64,000 bases of DNA from assembly GCF_001949145.1 (NCBI RefSeq), contig NW_019091391.1, positions 409,352 through 473,351 on the forward strand, read 5' to 3'. The notes beneath the pieces are model-generated. The model had not been told where the DNA came from. It saw only the letters and a list, made by a program, of their open reading frames with translations, and did no database searches. The stretch is from Acanthaster planci (lineage: Eukaryota > Echinodermata > Asteroidea > Valvatida > Acanthasteridae). The position numbers and the translations under genes were made by a program. Below are positions 11,438 through 23,831 of the stretch, piece by piece. Position 1 is the first letter of the stretch, and every line of letters begins with the position of its first letter.

Positions 11438-11682
11438 AAACAGTGTGTTTAGTCTGGGGAATTAATTAATTAACCCTCCTTTAGTTTTACAGCACAAATA
11501 TGCACAAGTGCCCAAGGTCACTCTCTTGCACGTGGGTGCAGTGCACAACACGACACAGCTGTGCTTCTTTGACGTGTTTACCAAGTGACCCAAAGAGTGA
11601 CTTCAGCATAGGAGGGTTGAGTGATACAATATTTTGATACAAAACACAGTCAAGCAGGTTATTATGGTACCATCCCATCAAC

Positions 11683-11723
11683 AGTGGTTCCCCCAATGAT
11701 TCTAAATCATTGGGAGAACCACT
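11683..11723. repeat. Strong 41-base hairpin next to a foldback element
   Basis: AGTGGTTCCCCCAATGATT (11683-11701) pairs with AATCATTGGGAGAACCACT (11705-11723) with one mismatch near the middle and a 3-base loop. It abuts the left end of the foldback element at 11724. It may be part of that element or a separate tiny MITE. The stem is shorter than most pre-miRNAs. Confidence 0.5.
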
Positions 11724-12181
11724 TTAAAGAGCACCTATAAGGAAAAACAGGTTTTATCTGATTTTGTCTGTTCAAATAAATATGGCAGCATCCAAATCAA
11801 ACACAGAGTCATTTCGTCATCAGAGCTTAACTATAACAAGCTTAAAAGGGCTTTTCTGTTCAAGCCAAGATGCGAAGTCTGAATGTAGATTGCATCATTC
11901 CGAAAATGAGGGTAACCCCCACCCTGTGTTCACAGTGGATGAACCCCCTGGGCTTGCCAAACAATGGCTACCTACGAACACAGGGCGAGGGTTCCCCTTG
12001 TTTTCTCTGAATGGCACAATCTACATTCAGAATTCACATCTTGACATGAACAGAAAAGAAGCCTTTTTAAGCTCATTATAGTTGAGCGCGGAAGACAAAT
12101 GACACTGCTTTCGATTCGGATGCTGCCATATTTATTTGAACAGATAAATATCAAAGAAAACATGTTTTTCCTTAGAGGTGG
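11724..12181. mobile_element. Long-arm foldback element family 2, copy 1
   Basis: This element of about 458 bp has inverted arms of roughly 200 bp. Each arm runs from AAAGAGCACCT through TGTTCAAATAAATATGGCAG, CTCAACTATAA and CTGAATGTAGATTG toward the centre. The two arms differ by scattered substitutions, so it is not recent. It has no open frame with transposase similarity. A second copy lies in erlin intron 10 (16364-16919). Confidence 0.75.
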
Positions 12182-14329
12182 TCTCCGACTTGAACTCTCC
12201 AAATCTTGTTTCTTACTCAAGATTCAGGTAGCAGACTGCGATGAAATGGAAAGGAAAGAATTCCTGGTTTTTAAATGGAAACAAATTTTCCACTTTTCAA
12301 TAAGCAGTGGACAGACACCTTTTTTTTTTTTTTTTCACACGAAAGCTGATTAAAAACACCTGCTTACATGGGTCTGATGGATGTGCTATAGAGGTTTGGA
12401 GTGTTCAACTGCTCACAAAAAAATGTACATCCAGTGAGAACCTACGATTACATAACCAACCCACTCCAGTGAGTTTTGTGTCCTTTGCTTCAGGCATTTA
12501 CACAATTCTTTTTGGGATACATGCACATGAACAACTTTCTTCAGTGTAAGTGAAACATTCCGCATCCTATATGCCAAATTACTGAGCCATTCCAACCTGA
12601 CGTCACGCTAAAATGACACCAAGACATCCATTAAGACTTCAGTTGACGACAGAATTTAACAACAAAAATATCTTGGAATTCGCCAATCATGATTTTGTGC
12701 ATAGCATTAATCTCCAACACCCCTGAGCTGGAAATGAACTTTCAACCATCCTGAAGTGGAAACAAATTGCCAGTTGCAGTTGGAATGATTAGTTTTTTGT
12801 TTTCAAACTTTTAAAGTCGGCCACTGGAAATGCTTACATCCTGAATGTGACTGATATCGACAATCTGAGACTGACAAAAAAAAAATCAACATGCACAACT
12901 GCTTCTGTGTGTCTCGACTCAACATCACTCAACCATGTCTGAAAAAAAACTGACATAAACTGGGTTACAGGTTCACCAGCCATCTGAAAGCTACTTTGAT
13001 TTTTAGAAAGGGGCAAAAATTCTGTTCTACTTGTCTTTAACACTCTTACAAAAGCTGTTATCTATCACCGAGGAATATACAGATAAGGCACTTTCAAGAG
13101 TTGCATCCAATATTTTTCAAATAATTTTAAAACGAACCAATCCAAAATATGAAATTTGTTCCTTATAGATGGGATTCAGAGTGGTAACTAAGCCTTGAAC
13201 AATGAAACAATCAAGTCATTTTTTTATAGGCTTCGAATGAGTTAAGTAAAACTTGATCAGAGATTTGTGAAACTCAGAAAGTTGCCACACAATAATGAAG
13301 GTCGGTCTGTGCATGCGTCATATAAGATTGTGCAAATTTAGGTCAGTGTTTGGGGTGTGACTGTTTATATCGTTTCACACCCAGCCAACAAAATGAAAAA
13401 TGTGTGAACCCTTTTAGGTGAGAACTATAATATTACACCAAACAGTGACCTAAGAAGTACAATAGCATTTTATACTTGTTTCTGCTGTCATATATGGGAA
13501 AAAATACAATTGACGACATGGGGGGGGGACGTGAAGGGGAGGGGCTAAAGGTGGGAGGGGAGGAAATCTCCCTGCAAAAACAGATCAAAATTTACACATT
13601 AAATCAGACTGTAACATTCCGCACTCTCGGAAAGCCACAGACACGCATCTTTAAATTCAACAAGCCCAAAGGTGGATTTCTAAAAATCAGAAAACATCTG
13701 ATTTCAACAAAAACCCTCTTTTTTTCACTCCCACAAAAATGGTATGGAGTATGCAAAGAAACCTTTACGTCAAAACATAAATTTCTTTTCTGATTTGAAA
13801 GGGCATTTTTTTCAGAAGGAAAATTAAACGCCCTCGTATTGAACATGCCTCGCCACTCTTTTGGCAGCACTAAATATGCACCATCTGCCTCTGAAAAATT
13901 CTAGTACACAAAAACTAGTTAGCAAAGAAAATACATGTATGCTTTACAAATATGAACCTTCAAAGACAAGTAGGAAATTATAAATTAAAAAAAAATTAGA
14001 GAGGATTGCATATTAGCCCTTAGAAACTTAAAGTTTTGTGATGTGGAAAAGTTTACAGTTCGATTGTTGAATAACCAATCAAAAAGAATTTGACAATGTG
14101 GTTCATGCAAATCACATTCCATCATGCAGAACGTAAAGGTATTAGAGCACATAATTATGCATACATTGCATAAATATGGTTAACCACTTCCTGCCTGGGA
14201 CTCCCGGATCGGAGACGTATGGTTTATATGGGTGGCCGGGGTCTCCGAACTCGGACAAAGGAAACAGGGCCCTGTAACAAAAGACCGTACTCCGAACAAA
14301 AGACCAGGTTGCGGGCATTATCAGGATTT
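12182..14329. other. Spacer, part 2, no gene recognised
   Basis: This is AT-rich DNA with no recognisable exon. A G-rich stretch at 13520-13560 (runs of 4-8 G interrupted by short spacers) could form a quadruplex on the + strand. Some of this could be erlin 3' untranslated region or downstream DNA. Confidence 0.35.
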
Positions 14330-14844
14330 NNNNNNNNNNNNNNNNNNNNNNNNNNNNNNNNNNNNNNNNNNNNNNNNNNNNNNNNNNNNNNNNNNNNNNN
14401 NNNNNNNNNNNNNNNNNNNNNNNNNNNNNNNNNNNNNNNNNNNNNNNNNNNNNNNNNNNNNNNNNNNNNNNNNNNNNNNNNNNNNNNNNNNNNNNNNNNN
14501 NNNNNNNNNNNNNNNNNNNNNNNNNNNNNNNNNNNNNNNNNNNNNNNNNNNNNNNNNNNNNNNNNNNNNNNNNNNNNNNNNNNNNNNNNNNNNNNNNNNN
14601 NNNNNNNNNNNNNNNNNNNNNNNNNNNNNNNNNNNNNNNNNNNNNNNNNNNNNNNNNNNNNNNNNNNNNNNNNNNNNNNNNNNNNNNNNNNNNNNNNNNN
14701 NNNNNNNNNNNNNNNNNNNNNNNNNNNNNNNNNNNNNNNNNNNNNNNNNNNNNNNNNNNNNNNNNNNNNNNNNNNNNNNNNNNNNNNNNNNNNNNNNNNN
14801 NNNNNNNNNNNNNNNNNNNNNNNNNNNNNNNNNNNNNNNNNNNN
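14330..14844. other. Assembly gap (N run)
   Basis: There are 515 undetermined bases. Open frames drawn across it are meaningless. A repeat or foldback element is a common cause of such gaps. Confidence 0.99.
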
Positions 14845-15405
14845 ATGGTGTACCAATCATAAAAACAAAACAAAAATTAAACTTTTTGAGAAGTGACTCT
14901 GATTTTGAGGTGCCCCGAGTTATTTTGTAGAGAGGTTGACAGAAGTTGTTAAGTAAAACTAAAGGGTAAATGGCATAACAACTTCCAGTTTGGACTCTTG
15001 AGATCTGTTTAAAAGTTTCAGACAATTTGTCAACTGATGTTTAGGCTTTGCTCTCTTTCAGTGTTTAAAGGTGGGCGTCGCCATCCCCGGACTAGGGCTA
15101 AGATTCCAACTCGTAATGAATACAATCATCAAAATAAACCTGTATTCATACATTACAGCAGAGAAAAAGGGGCAATCACTGATCACAAACGAACTTCTGT
15201 CGACTCCTCAATAATAAACCCAAAGCTACCATATCGTTGAATTCACCAGAGTTCAACAGCACTGACCAAAAAACAAGGGCAATCAGGTTCGTCAGCGCAT
15301 TTAGAGGAAATCTGTGCTTTAAACATGTGAAGATCATCTTCACTCCAATTTCAGTGATTTTTTTGTAGGAAAGAACAAAAACCTCCCGTGGAAAAAAACG
15401 TGAAG
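14845..15405. other. Possible erlin 3' untranslated region
   Basis: This lies directly downstream (on the - strand) of the proposed erlin stop at 15406-15408. No coding similarity is visible. I did not find a clear AATAAA on the - strand close to the stop, so the 3' end is unknown and may fall in or beyond the gap. Confidence 0.3.
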
Positions 15406-18400
15406 TCACCGAGTTAGGAAAGTATCAGAGGCCAAACTCATGGAATTGTCGAGGCTCTTGAAAGAATGTACGAATTCACCGTACTATTGCAAAAAAATCA
15501 CCTTATGCCCAAGGTTTCTTGAAAAGAAAGGGTCAGCGGCAGGAAGTTGGTTGCAGACAATCCAGATACATGTACATGTAACTTGGGTTTACTGCAAACG
15601 AACCTACTTTCCACATGAACAGAAACACGTCCTGGTCTCATTCATGAGGTTGGTCTCTGATAAAGGTGGCTTACTTAGCAATAATCACGGTGGAGTTGGT
15701 GCCACTTTTCAGATGTCTTTCTTTTGTGAGTCCGCTCCCTGTAATAGAGCAAAAAGAAGTTTCAACGTTAATACTCCCCGGACGGATGACTGTGCAAACG
15801 TGATATCTGTACTATCATTTTGGGCCAAGATAACGCAAGATTCCTTGTTGATTCCTGAAAGTCAGCAGTCTCTCACACATTCAACAGCAAGAGGTCGAAT
15901 CTTCCAAATTTACATCTCCACACCCAAGACTGACACTCGTATTGACTTTTTCAATTTTGGCTCGCGGGCTCTGCCATGCTGTGGAAATGTAAGAGATCAA
16001 AGATTTCTGTCCTATCCTTGGCTAGTCCGTGAAGCTTTTTCTCTTGGGTTCCGATTAGGAAACATTGAGCACACAGCACTCAAGCCAGTCAGGGAAACCT
16101 GAGGATATTCAAAGCACTCCATTATTATTCATTTATTGTTTAATTCACTGCATTTACTTGCACTGCTGGTGTGTCCTATGTCCCGGTGGAATATTGGATA
16201 AAAAAAAATTCTTCCAACAATTTGAAGAAACACTAAGAGATGGAGGTCGACATGACAACAAATTTGGTCACTTTTTCCCTTAATCACAACAAAAACTTGG
16301 GAAACACTGCTTTCTTGCAAGGCACAGTTTATGAATGTCAAAATACAAGACCCCTTTTTTTTATAGAGCAACTCTGAGGAAAACATGTTTTCTCTGATTT
16401 TTAGATTTTTATCTATTCAAATAAATTGGAAACATCTAAATGGAACACAACGTTCTTTTCAGGGCTCAACTATAACAAGCTAAAAAGGGCTTTTTCCTGT
16501 TCAGGCCAAGATGCAAATTCTGAACATGCTGAATGTAGATTGCGTCATTCTGGGAAAACAGAGAAACCTAGGGGAACCGTCGTCCTGTGTTCACAGTGGA
16601 TAAACCCTTGGCCGTTGTTTGCCGTGCCCAAGAGAATCATCCACTACTAACACAAGGTGAGGGTTCCGCTTGTTTTATAAGTTTTCTCAGAATGACGCAA
16701 TCTACATTCAGAATTCACGTCTTGGCATGAACAGAAAAAAGCCCTTTTTAGCTTGTTATAGTTGAGCTCTGAAGACAAATGACACTGCGTTCGATTTCTT
16801 AGCTTGTTACAGCTGAGCTCTGAAGACAAATGACACTGCGTTCGATTTCTATGCTTCCCTATTTATTTGAACGGATAAATACAGAGAAAACATGTTTTCC
16901 TCTGAGGTGCTCTTTAAAAGATTCACCGAAACATGCATGTCTCATTGCTGATTGGTCCAATGGATGTTGAAGCTCTTCTTACCTGATTGGCTGTCGTAGA
17001 GACTTTCTTTGAGCTTGGTTCGTCTGTAAAGAACATGCTTGGAATGTCGCTGCCGAAGAAAATCTTGTTATTGCTAGCAATGGCTTGGTACTTGAGGACT
17101 TCCAAGTACTCTGGGGTGAGTTTGAGCTAGAAACGAGAGAGAGAAAAAGGAAATTTTAAACATTTTAAAACAGGAATTGTAATGTTTAAGCTTAAACCTA
17201 GTCACACAATACGTATTGTTTCCATGTCCAGTGTTGAAACAAAGGCTCTGAATCCCAAGGCCAAAGCTAGGGCTACGGCTTTGAACCAGAAGTCTTAAGG
17301 TTTAGGCCAAGGCCTACCACTCAAGACCAAGGCCCTGTAGTACAGAATCTCAAGTAACATAAAACACAACACATTATGACGAATCACTCATAGTATGAAG
17401 AAAAACTTGTCTTTGAGAGCATTCGTTTAGCCATCACCTATCTTCGTACCTGCCCTGGTGTCAGCCACCACTACCCCAGCTGGCGAGCGGGTCTCTGGAG
17501 GCTGCCCGAGTGTAAAGACGTCACGGATGGACTGTTCGAGCATAGACATGATGGAATGTGGTGGGGACATGACCTTTTTACCAGAATGCCTTTGCAAATA
17601 TACTGCAGTGTTCAATTACCCTCATTTTGAGGCTTCCCTTGCGTGTAACACCGGTGTATTCAGGGAAGCTAATTGAACGCACCCACTGCTTGCAATCAAA
17701 GTATTCAGTGTATAACGAGGTGTTGAAGATCAGGTCTTCATGGATGCCAGTTAGATATGACAGAAAGAATAGTTTGTATCCACGACGATGCTCAAGAGCC
17801 AGGCTAAGTCTGAGCTTCCCCAAATCACCTGCATCCCCGCGAGCGCGAGTCTTTGAATCTTTCTATTCTCCATACCTGATTGGCCTCGGCCTCGCGCTGC
17901 GATTTGTAGAACTCGGCGTCCGTCTTGGCCTTCTCCCGGGCCAGGTGCGTGGCATCCTCGATCTCCGAGATCTTCTGCATGCTTTCCTTTTCCATGATCT
18001 TCTGGTCGTAGTGGATGCGGGCCACCTGGGCCTGCTTCTCCGCCTCAATCACTGCCTTCTTGCGCTCGGTCTCTGCCTCCTTCTCGACCACCTTCTGGTG
18101 TTGTTGGGCGATGAGGAGCTTTGTCTTTTCATTCTCCCTGGGAAAAAAAAAAGAGAAAACAAAAAATATCAAAAACACTAATAACAAATTTATAACGTGC
18201 AAATATTTATCAGGACTTTCGCTCACGGTGCTGTATCAATATTACCCCAGCTCATCGAGCCCGTAATACCATCTCAGCTCCCTGGGGAGTACACAGCTTG
18301 ATGCTGCCATTTCGGAACAAAGCAGCTATTGAAATCGACAACAATAACCATCTCCACCCGATCCTGCTTTGGGAGAAGCAGCGAGTGGCGAAGTGCCTTG

Positions 18401-21400
18401 CCCAAGGGAACATGCACCGTGACCCTGACGCCCAACCTACAGCTGTATCCGTTATCACGACTCTGATGCCCTGACCTAAGGAGGGCCACAGCATTCAACA
18501 ACTTCCCCTTTTGTGCTCCCCTCAAAAGTTCTCACGCAGGGCCCAAGTTCACAGCACAGCTGGACAGCTAATTCTGTGACTTAAAGAGCCACAAGCTATT
18601 CTCGTGAAACTCTTAAACCCTAACCCCCTAGAAACCATTGAACTCCTGCATAACCTTGTTGGGTTCAGCATGGTTAGGGTACGCAGTCAACAAAGCAAAA
18701 GCAACGCTTAAGCTTGGAGAGAAGAGTTGCTTAAATCAGTGACACAGCAATGGACACCTTCATGCGTCCGTGACCATTAGCTGTTTCACGAGACAAAACA
18801 GCAACAAGATTTGTTACTTTGAGAAAGCATAACCTTTCCTGCAACCTGTGAAGCATTTATATGACACTGGGCCCCGGCACATGATAAAGTCAGGTAGCGA
18901 TTGATGAATGCTTTCTACCAAGAGGTCTTGGTCCAGCTGGTCTATGCTTGACAGGCCGTATCTTCTCTTATAGTAAGTGTGTACTTACATTAACTCGTAG
19001 TTCTTCCGAATGCTTTCAGGAATTTTGGGTTTTGTGACACGAACAGCCTGCAGGAGAAACAAAACAATTACAGATGGAAATTTTTCAGCACAGATATTGA
19101 AGCGGAAAGAAAGACACGGAAAGCTCAAGTCAAAAATTCCATTCTCCCACACCCTGACTACCGTTCAACAGAAAAGAATTCACGGCGATGACACGAAACC
19201 TTCTACGAGTTCTTTCTTTTTGGAATATGCTTTGAAACCATTCAAAGTAGATCAAAACTGGAGCTTGACAATATTTATGGCTCACCTGGATGTACAGACC
19301 GGGGGCCATTTGGGTGAGATCAGCTTGCAGTGCCTTCTTGAGGTTCTCGTCAATCTGATCTGGTAAGACAAACAAATGCAAAATACTGTCATGAATAATT
19401 GATGATGGATTGAATAATTCATGTTATGAATAATTCATGAATGCAAATTCATATGTTTCGTGTTTCCAAGCCTTTCTCCATTTCAAAAGTGAAACTTCAT
19501 TGATTCCTTTATCTTTTGTTTCATTTTTCTGCAGAAAAACATGGGGCCAAGACTATAATTTTGTGTGAAGCAAAAATCATTTGCATATATTGTCTTCTGC
19601 TCACGCAATATTCAAGCACTCAAACCATGAAACTAACATCGGAGACAATAACCCAAGATGTCGCTTGAATTCACCTAAACGCAAAATTCTTTCATTATCA
19701 AATCTTGCAGAAGGCCAAGAACAGCAATGGTGTGGTCAGAATTTGCAGAAACATGTTTTGAAGGTGATAAAAAGTCGCGATTCAGGATGCGGGGCTATAC
19801 GCCATCTGACACTAGGTGGTATTGGTCAAGGTGACAGTAACCGACTTTCCTAACAAGAGCGTTAACGGGGGGAGGAATAACATGTGACATTTTTCTGTCC
19901 CTGTTACAAGTGACCTGTGTAATTTGACATGAAAATATCACTGAGATTGATTTCAAACTTTTTCTATTTGTTTGGTAGGTAATTCGTCACTCATGGAAAT
20001 CAGAGAATGTGTTATCAACTTACAAATCGTATGTCAGATGTGACAGGGACATGAAATTATTGGGCCCCTAATTTATACAATAACCCAACATCCCGACCCT
20101 AAAGTAACCCCGTTTCGATTCAAACTGAACTGTTTACTTACCAAACAGTTCAATATAGACTTCTTGTAGGTTGTGAGCACTGCAGAATTGATTCAGCTCG
20201 TGGTGAATTTTGTTAAAAATGAGCGTTTTGTCGTAATCTGCAGTGTAGTTTTTCACCATGTTGTAAACTGAAAAGAAAAGAGGTCAAAACATCGGTCAAT
20301 TTTCCAGACGTGTTTATTCCCAATGGTGAAATTCAAATAAACATCCGATGCAAAAACACAAAGCCTGTTTGGAGAATTACTGTTCGGATATAATTACCGT
20401 CGTTCGCCGACAGGATGTTGACGACCTCTATCCTGTCAAAGTAAATCATGACACCGCCACTGCAGAGAGAGGTGAAAAAAAGGGAGATCACAAAAATGAC
20501 AGTTCAGCGCTTGTATGAGGGAAATAAAACGATGAACGACAACATTTAGCTTGTCTCTTTACGTCTGAAAACATACCGAAGTGAAATAAACACTCAAGAT
20601 ATCCAGATTGAGAATCTTAACTGCATAAAACGCAGGCAACAAACAAAGTGACCACTACAAGTGTCTAGGTTGGGGTGTATGGTCACTCAACACTGCTCAC
20701 AAATAAGTTAGATTTTTGGGAGATGTGAGATCTTCGGGGTTGATCAATTCAATCGCTTACCTAGTTCCACATGGAACATTCTTCACCTCGTCTGACTGCA
20801 ATGTAATCTACGCAACGTAACAAAAAAGTTCTCTGAAATCTGGTTACTTGGACACCCTGTACAAATGCTCTGTTTGGGATTTGTCTGTTAGTTTACACAT
20901 AACATTCTTCCTGAAACAAATTTCCTTTTTCCGATCTGGTTAAGCTTAATAATACCCCAAGTGGAAAAAGCATCAACAAGATCAGCAAACAGAAAAAGCC
21001 CATTCGCTTTGTCAAGTGACGAGTTTTGCAGATCCCACAAAATTTAAGTTTCTCTGCCTCAAAATTCTTGGATCTAAATAAGCTAGGAACCATTAGTTGT
21101 TGCCTTGATGGTGACCTTAAACACTGCACTGCCAATCGCACGAACAAGGAAGTCTCTTTTCTCGTTACGACTTTACCTGGACTGTCCTGTAAGTTGTTAG
21201 GAAAGGAAACATGAAATGAAACCCTGGGCCTGCGGTCGATGTCAACAAGGCACCTCCCTGGAGAAAAAAAAAATCCTTTTTTGAATAATTTGAAACAGGG
21301 CGCCAGCCTAATGTTATTTCCTGCACATTAAATATGGATGGTTCACGGCAGATTATTAATTCAGTGATTAATTGGCTCAGCTCATGTTGTGGAACATTGA

Positions 21401-22291
21401 TAGCAAAACGTCTCATTTCTGACATTAAATGCATCTTTGATACGAGGTTATCAGTAATAAAAGAAGTCTGATCGCGAGTTCTGCCAAAAAAAAAAGGACA
21501 ACTTTTTTCAATGCTAGACTTTTGTCAGACAAAAAGACTGCACGTTACTTTGTGGTGAACCATACTGAGTGATGCTCATGCTCGTGACTAGTCTACAGGA
21601 CAAAAAGTGACGATAAGTTCAGGTTGGCTTCATGCATGAGTTTAAAGAGGCATCTTACCCTGTAGTAAACGGCAACATGACCTGCGACAGAAAATATACA
21701 AATAAGGAATTAAAACAGACAACGTGTGCCCATTTAACTCACACAATGGGCTGGCACACGTGCATTGCCTGAAAAAGTGCAGCGTTTCTACAGTACACGA
21801 TCTTTGCAAGGATTAAAATCACAAAAAGATTATAACGATTCTATCTGGCCTTGGAAAACCCAACGGGAAGGCTGGCTTGGAGCTTTGCAGGATTAAGTGA
21901 GGTAGACCCCGGTTATTATCACTTTCAAATAACACTTCTTGAATAAGAACACAGAAAATGTAACATTTCCATTTTGCAATTTCCTGTTCATGTCATCTTG
22001 GAACCATGTGCCACCCCTAACTTCAACAAGCTGACACATTGCCTTGGCACGTGATACGCAAACAACTTCAATTAGATTTATAATTTACAAACTTTACAAG
22101 CCACACAGGAAACAGGTGAAGATTTTGAAAGGTTTGAGAATGCTCCCAGCGAAAAAAGGCCAAGACCACGAGGGATTTGTCAGTTGGACAGTCGACGAGG
22201 TCTCACCTTCCTCAATTTTATGCAGGGCAAAGTTCATCATGATGGCAGCTATCGCCATGAATCCAGCCAGGAACGGAATGATGTTGGCCAT
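15406..22291 (-). CDS. ERLIN: Erlin, SPFH/prohibitin-domain ER membrane protein
   Basis: There are eleven exons on the - strand: 22291-22207, 21681-21659, 21257-21177, 20807-20761, 20459-20398, 20267-20142, 19359-19286, 19047-18989, 18137-17876, 17126-16983 and 15483-15406. They join in frame to 346 residues; human ERLIN1 is about the same length. Erlins form ring oligomers in the ER membrane, bind RNF170, and drive ERAD of activated IP3 receptors. Visible are an N-terminal hydrophobic anchor (about 3-22), [18 protein letters not shown], Thr65 in [10 protein letters not shown], an N-Y-T sequon at Asn106 (the human glycosylation site), [12 protein letters not shown], and a coiled coil with E-A-E-T-E-R-K-K-A. 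Exon 4 must use the TAG acceptor before ATTACATTG, not the nearer CAG, to keep ITLQ. The last exon is less certain: it matches only the F-x-x-L-D-x-x-x-S pattern, but phase and total length fit. Confidence 0.93.
15440..16102 (+). other. Long open frame antisense to erlin 3' part, unknown
   Basis: This is an uninterrupted 220-codon frame from ATG to TGA on the + strand, overlapping the proposed last erlin exon and intron 10. I recognise no family, membrane segment or repeat. The composition (C, H and S rich, irregular) looks like chance or old transposon sequence, but the length is unusual for this base composition. It is not called a gene. Confidence 0.2.
16364..16919. mobile_element. Long-arm foldback element family 2, copy 2, in erlin intron 10
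   Basis: The ends are GAGCAACTCTGAGGAAAAC on the left and, reverse-complemented, AAAGAGCACCTCAGAGGAAA on the right. The inner arms share CTCAACTATAACAAGCT and CTGAATGTAGATTG with copy 1. The right arm carries an internal direct duplication of about 50 bp (GCTCTGAAGACAAATGACAC occurs twice, 16765-16848). The element ends some 60 bp from the donor of erlin exon 10. Confidence 0.75.
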
Positions 22292-23700
22292 GGCGTCCAG
22301 ACTAGCGTGGGACTGAAGCTTTACAAAGAAGCTATAATTAAACAACAACAGTTTTTGTTGATTAGAGATTAGTGTAGCAAACGTTGGATACTTGGCCCCC
22401 TTGAAAATAACAAATACTGAAAAAGACCCACACTTCATCTCGAGGCTCGGCCTCTTGGACATGATCAATGCCAATGCAACGGCTTTGTGCGCACAATTAC
22501 GCTGTGCCATCAGTCCGATTCTGTCATGCCTGTATGGAGTTGAGTCACGAGTTGATCCTTTTTCCCTGGTATCAAACAGTTCCATAGCAGTATAAGCCGT
22601 CGCGTCAGAAAGTGCTAAATGTCCGAGAAAGTCGAATTTAGCAGTGAAAATATTGAAACATTTACTCTGAGAACACAACATTTTTCACACCAACGCCATC
22701 ATTTTTTTTTTATGTTCAAACGGCAACACAACAACTCGAGCCTAGCCATTTGTAACTGAACTTACACCTAGTTTAATGATTTAAAAAAATGTAAGGCCGT
22801 TGTCACGTTGTGACTTGTTTTTCTAGATATGGGCACCTGGCATGCAAATGATTAAGGTACAACTACAAAACGAAGAGAATAATTTAAATGATATCTAACT
22901 TTCCCTTTCCAAATGGAGTTGCAAAAAAAATCTTAAAGAAAAAAACTCAAGAAAACTTAGCCAGATTGTCCGCCGCACCTAAATATTGTTGTACACGTGA
23001 AATAGAGCCATACTCAAAATGCAACATAGCTAATTGATCTGTCACAATTTTGGGTCTCGGTATTTTAGATCCAAGACTTTTACTGGAAAAAATATTTTAT
23101 CCCAATGGTATTAATTTTTATAAGTGAGGATATATCATGTTGTATGAATTGAGGAAGAGAAACGTAGGATTTTTATTTACGTAGTTCAACTTATAGCGGT
23201 ACATTTTACTTTGAAACACTAATAAAAACAGACAGTTTGTAGCGCCATCTAGTGGGCTAAAGTAGCTATGATGAGGGCGCTCACTGAGGCTGGAAAGAAA
23301 GTAACAATCATGATCCAGTTTTAGTACTCAACTATTTGTTTTCTCTCACGATACTGGCGAGTTCAACATTAAATCAGACGACTTCATCCATTCAACAGAC
23401 GCTTTTGCCTCTCCTTTGCCCATCCTCTATGTGATGAAAAAGAATTGGTATAAATAAATCATAATAATAATAATAATTTCCTCCCAAATCGATTAGTTGA
23501 AATCTTTTACTTAAGTTTCAAGATTTTTTGTTCAGAATGTAAAAAATAGAACAATCACGAAGTTTTGTGTGGGACAACTTTAGTTATGCAAAGAGATTAT
23601 TTGGTTTTACTTTGCTGAACGAGATGAGTTATTCTTCCTTTGATAAGCAACTTTTTAAAAAAATGAATGAACGGGAGGAAAAATTAGATACTTTTCTCTA
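22292..23700. other. Region between erlin and the P450 array
   Basis: This should hold the erlin promoter and 5' untranslated region. A CTTCAG acceptor-like sequence just before the erlin ATG (revcomp, near 22312-22318) would allow an upstream non-coding exon, but no donor was assigned. A (TAA)n microsatellite lies at about 23458-23478. The first CTCF-like site of the window is at 23241-23255. Confidence 0.4.
23241..23255 (-). promoter_or_regulatory. CTCF-like site 1
   Basis: The - strand reads CCACTAGATGGCGCT, which fits the conserved CTCF core CCASYAGRKGGCRS at every position. It lies upstream of the orphan P450 exon, so it is probably part of the decayed first unit of the array. Confidence 0.5.
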
Positions 23701-23768
23701 GACATTACTGGCTATGGGCGGAAACCTTAATTATCACGATACTGTCATGTTTGTCTCGTTCCCTGTAG

Positions 23769-23831
23769 ACCCGTCGGCCGAAGACGGCAAGGAAACGATT
23801 CAGCACGAAGCGTTCATACCATTTTCAACCG
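23769..23831 (+). pseudogene. Orphan P450 exon 5 fragment
   Basis: The frame encodes E-D-G-K-E-T-I-Q-H-E-A-F then IPFSTG and a GT donor, matching the end of exon 5 in the five intact P450 genes. The first half of the exon (the N-L-W-A-x-M-N-D-P-K-V-W part) is replaced by unrelated sequence. The start of the following intron is still similar (ATGGAGAA). No other exon of this copy remains. DNA from about 24167 on resembles the 3' flank of intact units, so this is the relic of an older unit at the left end of the array. Confidence 0.75.

Noticed and set aside
14142-15025. Long open frames of 210-243 codons around 14.1-15.0 kb
   Set aside because: They exist only because the run of N is read as open sequence.
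20796-20807. CAG acceptor directly before TCAGACGAGG as the start of erlin exon 4
   Set aside because: It would delete I-T-L-Q, which is conserved in erlins; the upstream TAG acceptor keeps it in frame.
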